The notes: a model not told the origin generated them from the sequence alone. Positions 1-6,837 are shown, counted from the first letter of the stretch. The stretch is DNA of 9,308 bases from Candidatus Roizmanbacteria bacterium (GCA_013334845.1 JAAXWV010000046.1:1-9308), one strand, 5' to 3'. A program made the numbers and translations.

Positions 1-1
1 G

Positions 2-610
2 AATATTCCCAGGGTTGTTTTTGCCAGTTCGGCAGCCGTGTATGGTGATATTGACCGGATTCCTATTTCGGAAACATCTCCGACCCAGCCAATCTCGCCT
101 TATGGATTGCAAAAACTGGCCAGTGAAGCGTATATGAAGCTCTTTGTAAAGCACATTAACATTACTGCTGTCGCTTTAAGGTTATTCAATGTTTATGGTC
201 CTCGCCAGAGACCTGACTCGGCATATTCGGGTGTTATTTCCATTTTCTCTGCTGCCATGCGAAATAATTTACCGATAGCCATCTATGGGGACGGCGAGCA
301 GACTCGGGATTTTGTTTATGTGAAAGATGTCGCAAAGGCGTTTGCACAAGCATTAACAAAACCAATGACCAAAGGAGAGTTTCTTGTCTATAATGTTGCA
401 ACAGGCAAGAAAACATCCCTCCTCGGTTTGGTAGAGACGCTTAAGACAAACTTTCCTGAATGGGAATCCAGAATTGAGTTCAAGCTCGCTCGCCATGGTG
501 ATATTCTTGAGTCGCAGGCTGATATTTCACGGGCTAAGGAGATGGGATTTGAACCGGGCTTTACTGTCTCGGCAGGGCTGGAAAGCCTTGTCAGATCCGA
601 AGAAATATAA
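2..610 (+). CDS. NAD-dependent sugar epimerase/dehydratase (extended SDR), 5' partial
   Basis: The reading frame is open from base 2, so the start lies outside the window and 202 residues of the C-terminal part remain. The product probably interconverts a UDP-sugar, most likely as a 4-epimerase on UDP-GlcNAc/UDP-Glc or their uronates, in the cytoplasm. Visible extended-SDR signatures are the catalytic Ser region ASSAAVYG near residues 8-15 of the fragment, the Tyr-x3-Lys pair in SPYGLQK, the substrate-pocket segment RLFNVYGPRQ, and YGDGEQTRDFVYVKDVA. The tail RHGDILESQADISRAKEMGF resembles the WbpP/GalE end. The N-terminal Rossmann GxxGxxG motif and roughly 100 residues are missing because of the window edge, not because the gene is damaged. 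A GTG at 38 lies inside the AVYG motif and is not a start. Family placement is firm, but the exact substrate cannot be told; a 4,6-dehydratase is less likely. Confidence 0.9.
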   Translation, partial: NIPRVVFASSAAVYGDIDRIPISETSPTQPISPYGLQKLASEAYMKLFVKHINITAVALRLFNVYGPRQRPDSAYSGVISIFSAAMRNNLPIAIYGDGEQTRDFVYVKDVAKAFAQALTKPMTKGEFLVYNVATGKKTSLLGLVETLKTNFPEWESRIEFKLARHGDILESQADISRAKEMGFEPGFTVSAGLESLVRSEEI

Positions 611-665
611 GTGTTAAGTAATTGGCGCGTTTTCTGGCTGGTACATTAAGCTTCCTCTATTACAG

Positions 666-695
666 TAACGGGCAAGTTGATGTTGTTTCCCGTTA
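666..695. repeat. Inverted repeat in the epimerase-aminotransferase gap
   Basis: The 7-base arms TAACGGG (666-672) and CCCGTTA (689-695) are perfectly complementary around a 16-base loop. No T-run follows, so it is not a convincing intrinsic terminator. It may form an RNA hairpin in the untranslated part of the transcript. Function unknown. Confidence 0.4.
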
Positions 696-703
696 AACGC
701 CTA

Positions 704-727
704 ATCCAACGTGGTGTTGGATATTTT
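704..727 (+). terminator. Possible weak intrinsic terminator after the epimerase gene
   Basis: The arms ATCCAAC (704-710) and GTTGGAT (716-722) form a perfect 7-bp stem with a 5-base loop, followed directly by ATTTTCTC. The compact stem plus a short T-rich tail on the plus strand fits a weak Rho-independent terminator or attenuator. The stem has only three G-C pairs and the T-run is four bases, so read-through is likely. A structural spacer is an equally fair reading. Confidence 0.35.
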
Positions 728-750
728 CTCACCTAAAAATATATCTTGCA

Positions 751-1860
751 ATGCAATTTATTGACCTTGCAAAACAGCAGTCATTAATCAAAGATAAGCT
801 CGATGAGCGCATTCAGGCGGTTCTGTCTCATGGTAAATACATCATGGGGCCGGAAGTAACTGAATTGGAGGACAAGCTTAAAACATTTGTCGGGACAAAG
901 CACTGTCTTTCCTGCTCTTCCGGCACGGATGCGTTGCTTATCCCTTTGATGGCGTGGGGAGTTGGGCCCGGAGATGCGGTGCTTACAACGCCTTTTACCT
1001 TTGTCGCAACAGCAGAAGTGGTGCAGCTCGTTGGTGCTACACCCGTTTTTGTTGATATCGATAGGGAGACATTCAATATTGATCCCCAGAAACTTGAAGA
1101 GGCGATTAAGCAAATTATTTCTCAGGGAAAGCTAACCCCGAAGGTCATTATTCCTGTGGATTTGTTCGGCCTGCCTGCCGATTACCCTCAGATTGAGGCA
1201 ATTGCCAAGAAATACAACCTCTTGGTCCTTGAGGACGCTGCTCAGGGATTCGGCGGCGCTATTGGAAATAGTAAAGCCTGTAGTTTTGGTCATGCGGGGG
1301 CAACTTCGTTTTTCCCTGCAAAACCGCTTGGCTGCTATGGAGATGGCGGGGCGCTCTTTACCAATGATGATAATATGATTGAGATATTCCAGTCAATCCG
1401 TGTGCATGGAATGGGTTCAGATAAATACGACAACGTAAGAGTTGGGTTAAATGCTCGTCTTGATACATTTCAGGCGGCGATCCTGCTCGAAAAGTTTGCC
1501 TGCTTCCCAAATGAAATTGAGTTAAGAAATAAGGTCGCAAGCTGGTATACCGAAAAGCTGAAGGGTAAAATTGAAACACCGATTATTCCTGAAAATTACA
1601 CTTCAGTTTGGGCACAGTATTCTGTTGTTGCAGAGTCGGCGCAGCGCAGAGCTGAGTTACAGCAAAAATTGAAGGAAAAAGGTGTCCCGACAGCGGTCTA
1701 CTATCCAAAACCGTTGCATTTGCAGACTGCATTTAAGCATTTGGGCTATAAGTCAGGTGATTTCCCAATATCGGAGGCCATTAGCGAACGGATTTTCAGC
1801 TTACCAATGCATCCGTACTTATGCGAAGAAGAAGTTGAGCATATTAGTAAACAATTTTAA
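751..1860 (+). CDS. wbpE: DegT/DnrJ/EryC1/StrS aminotransferase (WbpE-like sugar 3-aminotransferase)
   Basis: This is a 369-residue PLP-dependent aminotransferase of fold type I, a normal length for the family. It is inferred to transfer an amino group, usually from glutamate, to a 3-keto UDP-sugar made by the oxidoreductase encoded next. Visible features are the N-terminus MQFIDLAKQQ typical of the family, the cofactor phosphate-binding segment SSGTDAL (56-62), PFTFVAT (81-87), Asp162 of EDAAQ facing the pyridine nitrogen, and the Schiff-base Lys191 in SFFPAKPLG. The C-terminal part has VYYPKPLHLQ, also typical. All key residues are intact. The start has no Shine-Dalgarno-like sequence (upstream is AT-rich), but the family N-terminus supports it. 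A 20-base gap to the oxidoreductase suggests co-translation. The family is certain. The 3-amino assignment rests on the neighbouring oxidoreductase and WbpD-like acetyltransferase; a 4-aminotransferase is the alternative. Confidence 0.9.
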   Translation: MQFIDLAKQQSLIKDKLDERIQAVLSHGKYIMGPEVTELEDKLKTFVGTKHCLSCSSGTDALLIPLMAWGVGPGDAVLTTPFTFVATAEVVQLVGATPVFVDIDRETFNIDPQKLEEAIKQIISQGKLTPKVIIPVDLFGLPADYPQIEAIAKKYNLLVLEDAAQGFGGAIGNSKACSFGHAGATSFFPAKPLGCYGDGGALFTNDDNMIEIFQSIRVHGMGSDKYDNVRVGLNARLDTFQAAILLEKFACFPNEIELRNKVASWYTEKLKGKIETPIIPENYTSVWAQYSVVAESAQRRAELQQKLKEKGVPTAVYYPKPLHLQTAFKHLGYKSGDFPISEAISERIFSLPMHPYLCEEEVEHISKQF

Positions 1861-1865
1861 TAATG

Positions 1866-1872
1866 GAAAGGG
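1866..1872 (+). promoter_or_regulatory. Ribosome binding site deciding the oxidoreductase start
   Basis: GAAAGGG ends 8 bases before ATG 1881 and is the only Shine-Dalgarno-like stretch here. An in-frame ATG at 1863 has no such site and would place this purine tract inside the coding sequence, so 1881 is preferred. Confidence 0.5.
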
Positions 1873-1880
1873 CGAATACT

Positions 1881-2918
1881 ATGTTAAACCAAATTAATCT
1901 CAATCAGGATTTTGGCCGATCGAGAAAAGTTTGTGTGGTTGGCGCAGGTCGCTGGGGAAAAAATCACATTAAAACATTTGCCGATCTTGGGGTGCTCGCA
2001 GGCGTTGTTGAGACAAATCAGGATGCGCTCCTTTCATTAAGAAAGCAGTACCCGGACGTTAAACTTTTTACGAACATAGAACATGCCTTAGAGCATGACT
2101 TTGACGGATTTACGATTGCTACGCCGGTTCATACGCATTTTGATGTTGCCAAGGCAATTATTGAGAGCGGACGCCATGTGCTGGTCGAAAAGCCTATTAC
2201 CATGAAAAGCACAGAGGCCCTTGAACTCAAGAGATTGGCCGAGCAAAACAAGGTGAATTTGATGGTGGGACACGTCCTGCTCTTCCATCCCGCATTTCGC
2301 AAGATCAAGGAATTGATTGATAACGGAATTCTCGGGGAACTCCAGTATGTGTATAGCAACCGCCTGAACCTTGGGACAATCCGCACTGAGGAAAACGTGT
2401 TCTGGAGCTTCGCCCCGCATGATATTTCCCTGTTTCAATACCTGACGGATTCATTCCCGCAGGTCATTGCTTCCAGTGGAGCTATGATTATTCAGGATGG
2501 GCTTCATGACACCACAATTACCACGATCAAATATCCGGGAAATGTCACTGGACATATTTATGTAAGCTGGCTGCATCCGTTCAAGGAGCACCGCTTTGTG
2601 GTGATCGGTTCAAACGGAATGATCCGCTTTGAGGATTCAATGGAAGGCAAACCGCTCGTATTTTATGATAAGGGCGTTGTCTGGCAGGCAGGAAAGCCTC
2701 AGGCGCGTGATGGCGAAGTCAGTCATATTGACTATGACAAGACCCCGCCGCTTACCTTGGAGTTGAAATATTTTGTGGATCATCTGGATGGTACGCCAGT
2801 TGAAATTGCCAACGCGCAAAACGCCGTTGAGGTTATGCAGATTCTGGAAGGCGCAACCGAAAGCTTGATGAAAGGTCAGGATCAAACCACGGTTAAGCTT
2901 CAGAAGTATGCATCATAG
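1881..2918 (+). CDS. Gfo/Idh/MocA-family oxidoreductase (probable UDP-sugar 3-dehydrogenase)
   Basis: This is a 345-residue NAD(P)-dependent oxidoreductase, inferred to oxidise the C3 hydroxyl of UDP-GlcNAc or UDP-GlcNAcA so that the upstream aminotransferase can install nitrogen. Counting from ATG 1881, residues 17-26 (KVCVVGAGRWG region) form the first Rossmann strand and the dinucleotide loop. ATPVHTHFD lies at about 80-88. EKP at 103-105 carries the conserved Lys104. GHVLLFHPAF (130-139) and APHD with His180/Asp181 match the catalytic half of the C-terminal alpha/beta domain. Length is usual for the family, with about 16 extra residues before the Rossmann fold. An alternative ATG at 1863 would add six residues. 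As I recall the motifs, it looks less like P. aeruginosa WbpB or Bordetella WlbA (GYIAPRH loop) than like generic GxGxxG members of lipopolysaccharide clusters. The family is certain; the substrate is inferred from neighbours. Confidence 0.88.
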   Translation: MLNQINLNQDFGRSRKVCVVGAGRWGKNHIKTFADLGVLAGVVETNQDALLSLRKQYPDVKLFTNIEHALEHDFDGFTIATPVHTHFDVAKAIIESGRHVLVEKPITMKSTEALELKRLAEQNKVNLMVGHVLLFHPAFRKIKELIDNGILGELQYVYSNRLNLGTIRTEENVFWSFAPHDISLFQYLTDSFPQVIASSGAMIIQDGLHDTTITTIKYPGNVTGHIYVSWLHPFKEHRFVVIGSNGMIRFEDSMEGKPLVFYDKGVVWQAGKPQARDGEVSHIDYDKTPPLTLELKYFVDHLDGTPVEIANAQNAVEVMQILEGATESLMKGQDQTTVKLQKYAS

Positions 2919-2923
2919 CGATC

Positions 2924-2962
2924 TGCCGCTGAATAAGATGTTCTCCCGCTTGTTCAGCGGCA
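2924..2962. repeat. Strong 14-bp hairpin in the oxidoreductase-acetyltransferase gap
   Basis: Arms at 2924-2937 (TGCCGCTGAATAAG) and 2949-2962 (CTTGTTCAGCGGCA) pair over 14 positions with one G-T wobble, around an 11-base loop. It begins 5 bases after the oxidoreductase stop codon. Downstream is AGTGTTGCCC, with no T-run, so it does not look like a standard Rho-independent terminator. It could protect the 3' end of the upstream message, act in Rho-type termination, or be a mobile palindromic unit. The inverted repeat is seen directly; its role is unknown. Confidence 0.7.
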
Positions 2963-3007
2963 AGTGTTGCCCTGCTAAAAAATAACCACTAACCCAAACT
3001 ATAAACA

Positions 3008-3586
3008 ATGGAAAGCAAACCGCCATTTGTTCATGAATCCAGCTACGTTGATGACAATGTTAACATTGGAGAAGGAACCAAAATCTGGCATTTTTCCCAC
3101 ATTCAAACAGGCTCTCAGATTGGTAAAGGATGCTCGGTTGGGCAAAACGTTAATATTGGTAATAATGTCAAGATTGGTAACTTTGTGAAGATTCAAAACA
3201 ACGTCTCTGTTTATGAAGGCGTTGAGTTGGAAGACTATGTGTTTTGTGGGCCATCAATGGTCTTTACAAATATTTTAATGCCCCGCTCTGAGTTTCCGCA
3301 AAGAGGAACGGATTTTTACTTGCGGACAGTGGTGAAAAAGTCCGCCTCGATAGGGGCAAACGCTACAATTGTTTGTGGTGTGACGATTGGCGAATATGCC
3401 TTGATTGGCGCTGGAACTGTCGTGACCAAAGACATCCCCGCACACGCATTGGTTTTGGGAAATCCGGGAAGAGTTGTAGGTTGGGTTGATAAAAAAGGGA
3501 ACAGACTGAAGTTTGATGATAAAGGCGTTAGTGGGTGTGGAAAGTTTAAAATAGAAGGTCAGAAGCTCGTTAAATTATCCGACTAA
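3008..3586 (+). CDS. wbpD: WbpD/WlbB-like N-acetyltransferase (left-handed beta-helix)
   Basis: This 192-residue hexapeptide-repeat acetyltransferase is expected to act as a trimer using acetyl-CoA. It is inferred to acetylate the 3-amino group of a UDP-2-acetamido-3-amino sugar, completing a 2,3-diacetamido unit. Imperfect I/V-G-x4 repeats run from about residue 12 to 70 (VNIGEG, SQIGKG, VNIGNN, VKIGNF). The segment KIQNNVSVYEGVELED then VFCGPSMVFTN (about 61-88) is strongly characteristic of the WbpD/WlbB group. A loop follows, then further coils (ASIGANATIVCGVTIGEY, 113-130) and the acetyl-CoA-binding end VLGNPGRVVGW (149-159). The short tail contains GCGKFKIEGQ. Length matches the family. 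No Shine-Dalgarno-like sequence precedes the ATG, but the N-terminus VHESSYVDD fits family starts. A 3-N-acetyltransferase for a dTDP-3-amino-deoxyhexose (FdtC/QdtC type) is the main alternative; no dTDP-sugar genes are seen here. Confidence 0.9.
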   Translation: MESKPPFVHESSYVDDNVNIGEGTKIWHFSHIQTGSQIGKGCSVGQNVNIGNNVKIGNFVKIQNNVSVYEGVELEDYVFCGPSMVFTNILMPRSEFPQRGTDFYLRTVVKKSASIGANATIVCGVTIGEYALIGAGTVVTKDIPAHALVLGNPGRVVGWVDKKGNRLKFDDKGVSGCGKFKIEGQKLVKLSD

Positions 3587-3625
3587 CTGCGCTATAACGT
3601 ATTGTTGAGAATATTTCCTGCCTTA

Positions 3626-3669
3626 CAGCCGCAAACAATTCTCTGCTGGCTGCAAGAAATTGTTGGTTG
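3626..3669. repeat. Imperfect inverted repeat upstream of wzy
   Basis: CAGCC (3626-3630) plus AACAATT (3634-3640) pair with AATTGTT (3658-3664) plus GGTTG (3665-3669). This gives 12 pairs with one wobble, a GCA bulge and a 17-base loop. A competing stem CAGCC/GGCTG (3648-3652) is also possible. What follows is C- and T-rich but has no clear T-run. It may be a terminator-like or regulatory hairpin separating the sugar-synthesis genes from wzy. Confidence 0.4.
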
Positions 3670-3718
3670 TATCCCCCTCTGCAATTCTTTTAAAGAACCT
3701 TTCATTCTCTTCGTAGAC

Positions 3719-3724
3719 TATAAT
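3719..3724 (+). promoter_or_regulatory. Candidate sigma70-type -10 element before wzy
   Basis: A perfect TATAAT sits 30 bases before the preferred wzy start, in the 168-base gap after the acetyltransferase gene. With 15-18 base spacers the corresponding -35 hexamers (around 3695-3703) are poor matches to TTGACA, and there is no TG extension. The placement is sensible, because transcription would start near 3731 and leave a leader of about 24 bases. The sequence supports only a candidate, since TATAAT occurs by chance in AT-rich DNA. Confidence 0.35.
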
Positions 3725-3742
3725 TGTGCGTAAAAATGCTTC

Positions 3743-3746
3743 AGGA
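3743..3746 (+). promoter_or_regulatory. Ribosome binding site deciding the wzy start
   Basis: AGGA is followed by 8 bases and then ATG 3755, a normal spacing. The in-frame ATG at 3746 overlaps the last A of this motif and so cannot use it. The downstream start is therefore preferred. Confidence 0.5.
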
Positions 3747-3754
3747 TGGTAGTT

Positions 3755-5233
3755 ATGGCTAATATAGCAACTCAAATAAGCATTTCAGGAACGGCTCTAA
3801 GTCAGGATAATACCTTGAAAAGAGAAGTTTTGTTTGATTTTTTGCTGATGACCGGAATGTTTCTAGGCTCATTTGCATCAGTTTATCTAATTGGTGGCGT
3901 ATTTAATTACATATATTTCCTGATTCCGTTACTACTGTTTTGGAGAACTGAAAAAAAAGATTATTTCTGGTTTGCGTATTTCTTTGTCATAATGACTCAG
4001 CCTGCCTTCTTTTTTGCTCAGAAGGATGCGAATGCTATATGTCGTGTTCCTTTATATAAATTGGGGCCATTAGGAAGTTTTGTTTCTGAGGATCTTTTTA
4101 TGATTATTGCAACTGTAAAAGCTTTTTTGAAAGGTAAGGAAAGAAAACTAAAAATTAATAATCCTCTTGTCTATATAGGGATATACTTCATGCTTGTTTC
4201 AATCCCGATGACATTGTTTTTTGGTGTGGAGGACTTTCACGCGATTTTAAATAGTATGAGAAGCGTGATTTATTATTTTCTGCTGTTTGCTTTTGTGCGG
4301 TTAATGAAAGACGAAGAAGATTTGATCAAGTTCGGATACATAATTTCCCCATATATTTTCCTCATAATTTTTAATCAGTTTTATGTTTTGAACTTCGGTA
4401 AACAGTTTATAGATAATTATGATCCTCAGGGATGGAGCGTTCTTTCTAATTCTGTCACTGGCGCGGTTAGAGCCGATATGGGATTTCAGTTTGGGATTAT
4501 CTTGATATTGTACGTGATGATTTTTTCTTTACAAATAAAAGGGTTCAAAAAATATGAGTTGTTTAATGGGTTTTCAGATATTTTAACAGCGGCAGTTATT
4601 TTATCAATATTTATTTCTGCTACAAGGATGTTTACTGTTGTCTCAATATTGATGGTTGCTGTATATACCCTGCTTTCAGAAAAAAAACAAATTGGAAGAT
4701 TACTTAAGATTGCTGGAGCCGGGGCCGTTTTGTTTTTTTTACTACAATATGCAGATGTGCTAAAAGATGATGCTATTAAAAACGCAATGTCACGATTCAA
4801 TGTGGTTTTTCAAGCTGTTGAAGAAGATGATGTGTATCAAACAGATACGTTTCAAGCGCGTTTAGAAGATGATTATCCCAGGGTATTTGATGAGATTTCA
4901 AAAAGTCCTTTTCTGGGGGTGGGACTATCAACGGAATTTTATGATGCGTATAGCAATGATATTGGCTGGCCGAATACAGTTATGTTGTTGGGTATAGTTG
5001 GAGCGGGGATGTTCTTTTTTTATTATGCTAAAGTAGTGTTTTTTTATTTATCGTATCGGAAAAATTTAAAAAATGATGAATTAAAAAGAAATATAGCATG
5101 TGCATTTGCTGCTGGACTTGCAGGTTTGTTTTTAGGCTATATGACAACGTATGATTTTTTTGGTTTTTATCCGCATAAGATTTTTTTTATTTCAGTGTTG
5201 TTTGGAACAACTGATATATTAAGACAATCGTAA
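3755..5233 (+). CDS. wzy: Wzy-like O-antigen polymerase (O-antigen ligase/polymerase superfamily)
   Basis: This is a 492-residue polytopic inner-membrane protein. It is inferred to polymerise undecaprenyl-linked repeat units on the periplasmic face after flipping. Hydrophobic segments cluster at about 26-62, 71-88, 136-157, 168-184, 194-212, 243-261, 276-306 and 317-332, then at 405-434 and 445-485 after a long polar loop. The loop (about 333-403) contains SRFN and FQARLEDD, then KSPFLGVGLSTEF and IGWPN. This matches the large periplasmic loop and P-x-G-x-G region of Wzy_C/WaaL-type proteins. SATR at 288-291 also fits. It differs from WaaL ligase mainly by context: it lies 37 bases before a flippase and among glycosyltransferases. 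Start 3755 is chosen over 3746 because of AGGA at 3743-3746. Codon use is strongly AT-rich compared with the genes to the left. Polymerase versus ligase cannot be proved from sequence. Confidence 0.8.
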   Translation: MANIATQISISGTALSQDNTLKREVLFDFLLMTGMFLGSFASVYLIGGVFNYIYFLIPLLLFWRTEKKDYFWFAYFFVIMTQPAFFFAQKDANAICRVPLYKLGPLGSFVSEDLFMIIATVKAFLKGKERKLKINNPLVYIGIYFMLVSIPMTLFFGVEDFHAILNSMRSVIYYFLLFAFVRLMKDEEDLIKFGYIISPYIFLIIFNQFYVLNFGKQFIDNYDPQGWSVLSNSVTGAVRADMGFQFGIILILYVMIFSLQIKGFKKYELFNGFSDILTAAVILSIFISATRMFTVVSILMVAVYTLLSEKKQIGRLLKIAGAGAVLFFLLQYADVLKDDAIKNAMSRFNVVFQAVEEDDVYQTDTFQARLEDDYPRVFDEISKSPFLGVGLSTEFYDAYSNDIGWPNTVMLLGIVGAGMFFFYYAKVVFFYLSYRKNLKNDELKRNIACAFAAGLAGLFLGYMTTYDFFGFYPHKIFFISVLFGTTDILRQS

Positions 5234-5270
5234 TTCAATATTAGATTGATATAGAGGGTATTGGATTTTT

Positions 5271-6785
5271 ATGTTTAAACAGAAAATTATTACCATTTAC
5301 ATTTCTCAGATTATAAACCATGTTCTTCAAATATCAGCCAGTATCATTGTTGCTAAAATTGCGGGTCCGACTGTTGTAGGAACTGTTGCTTTTGCTACCG
5401 CTTATGTTAGCTCATTCTCTTTTATTGCTGATCTTGGTTTGAATACGGTTCATGTAAAGCTGATTTCTGAAGGAAAAGATCATAAGAAACTTATTGGAAC
5501 ATATGCAGCTCTCAAAATGTTACTGGCTGTGATTTTTGTTGTTTCTTTTTTGATTTTTTTGGCAGTTCAAAGATATTATTACGGCGTTTACTTTGAAAGT
5601 GATGACCATGAATATGTTGTATTAATAGCGGTACTATCAGCCATAATAGATAGTGTGATTGCGGTATCTCTTTATACATATATTGGAAAAACAGAGAGTG
5701 CGAAAGTAGAATTACCGGTTTTGATGAGTAGTTTTATTTCTCAAGTTTCTCGTATAGCTGTTGTTCTTTTGGGATTCGGTGCTGTGTCAATTTCTTTGGG
5801 AAATATGGCATCAGGATTGTTGTTAATGATGGTTTATATTTACCTATTAAAGGGGGATAATCTTGGTGATTTAAAGGGGATTTTGCTTAGTTATGATGCT
5901 GAAATTGCGAAGAAATATGTGAAAACAGCAATCCCTGTCGTATTGTTAGGATTTTCAACAAATTTAATAGAGTATATCGATAAGGTTATTCTTCAGTTTC
6001 ATACGAATTCCGCACAGGTTGGGTATTACACGGCAGGATTTAGGTTTGGATTTATCATTATGCTAATTGGGAACAGCGTGAGTAATCTGTTTATGCCTGC
6101 TTTTTCAAACGCGTTTAATAAGGGTGATTATGAATATGTTAATAGTGTGGTTTACAAATTTGAACGGTTTTGTTTTGTCTTTTTGATGCCATTTGTTGTG
6201 TTGTTTTCGGTTTTGGCAAAACCAATTATTCTTATGCTTTTGGGGAAAGAATACGCGGTGTCTATTGATGTAATGATGATTGTTAATGTCACTATGTTTT
6301 TAAGGGTAATAGCTCAGCCCTATGTAAGTGTTATAAATGGTATGGGAAATTTTAAACTTTCCGGTTTTTTATATACAGCCAGCGTCGCATTGATGGTTAT
6401 TCTTTTGTTTGTTTTTTCTCACCCAAAATTATTAAATATGGGTGCTGTTGGTGTGTCTATATCGATGCTGATTACTTATATGGTTTTGAACCTGTTATTT
6501 AAGTACTTTGCAAAGAGAAGTGTTTCACAGCTTGAGTATCGATTGTTTTTTGGCTTCTGGATAGTTGGGTTGCTTACGTATTTGGTTTCATATTATGTGT
6601 ATGATAAGTATTTTTCTTGTGACTTAATTGGAATGACTACTTTTGGCGTTTTGTTTTTGCTTGTCAATTTTGGTGGATTGAAATTATTTGGAGTTGTGAA
6701 TCGTGAGGATGTTGATAAGATAGTTTCTATACTTAACGTGTTTAAGTTGAGAGATTATATCAAGGGAGAGTTTTCAAAACGTTGA
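5271..6785 (+). CDS. wzx: Wzx-type lipid-linked oligosaccharide flippase (MOP/MVF superfamily)
   Basis: This is a 504-residue integral membrane protein of the polysaccharide-transport (RfbX/Wzx) type. It is expected to move undecaprenyl-diphosphate-linked repeat units across the inner membrane to the polymerase encoded upstream. The N-terminal stretch, about residues 8-60, is typical: an amphipathic start, ASIIVAKIAGPTVVGTVAFA, then FSFIADLGLNTVHVKLISEG. Alternating hydrophobic helices continue to the end, roughly 12-14 in all. Polar cytoplasmic linkers include AKKYVKTAIPVVL near 210 and NKGDYEYVNSVVYKFERF near 290. Length is slightly above the common 400-480. A GAGGG at 5254-5258 lies 12 bases before the ATG, a long but possible spacing. 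It is strongly AT-rich like its neighbours. Family assignment is firm; substrate specificity cannot be read. Confidence 0.88.
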   Translation: MFKQKIITIYISQIINHVLQISASIIVAKIAGPTVVGTVAFATAYVSSFSFIADLGLNTVHVKLISEGKDHKKLIGTYAALKMLLAVIFVVSFLIFLAVQRYYYGVYFESDDHEYVVLIAVLSAIIDSVIAVSLYTYIGKTESAKVELPVLMSSFISQVSRIAVVLLGFGAVSISLGNMASGLLLMMVYIYLLKGDNLGDLKGILLSYDAEIAKKYVKTAIPVVLLGFSTNLIEYIDKVILQFHTNSAQVGYYTAGFRFGFIIMLIGNSVSNLFMPAFSNAFNKGDYEYVNSVVYKFERFCFVFLMPFVVLFSVLAKPIILMLLGKEYAVSIDVMMIVNVTMFLRVIAQPYVSVINGMGNFKLSGFLYTASVALMVILLFVFSHPKLLNMGAVGVSISMLITYMVLNLLFKYFAKRSVSQLEYRLFFGFWIVGLLTYLVSYYVYDKYFSCDLIGMTTFGVLFLLVNFGGLKLFGVVNREDVDKIVSILNVFKLRDYIKGEFSKR

Positions 6786-6837
6786 TATGGTTTTAATTAT
6801 CATTTTGTTCTTTTATTGTAATAGAATAAAGTTTGAA

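Noticed and set aside
234..416. Minus-strand open frames inside the plus-strand genes (for example 234-416, 784-1113, 2088-2438, 4486-4800, 7686-7925).
   Set aside because: They lie wholly opposite genes with strong family motifs, have low-complexity or unrecognisable products and no ribosome sites. They are shadows of the real genes.
38..610. Taking GTG 38 as the true start of the epimerase gene.
   Set aside because: The frame is open to base 2 and the 12 codons before it encode the conserved strand NIPRVVFASSAA, so the gene simply runs off the window.
692..722. Integron attC-like strings: GTTAAAC at 692-698 and GTTGGAT at 716-722 fit GTTRRRY, and ATCCAAC at 704-710 fits RYYYAAC.
   Set aside because: The complementary pair is separated by only 5 bases, with no L-box pairs or extrahelical bases between them. 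GTTAAAC has no matching RYYYAAC partner at a usual distance. Short degenerate motifs like this arise by chance, and no integrase or cassette pattern is seen.
1682..1897. Plus-strand frame overlapping the aminotransferase end and the oxidoreductase start.
   Set aside because: It spans the real stop and start of two well-supported genes in another frame, and its product shows no recognisable domain.
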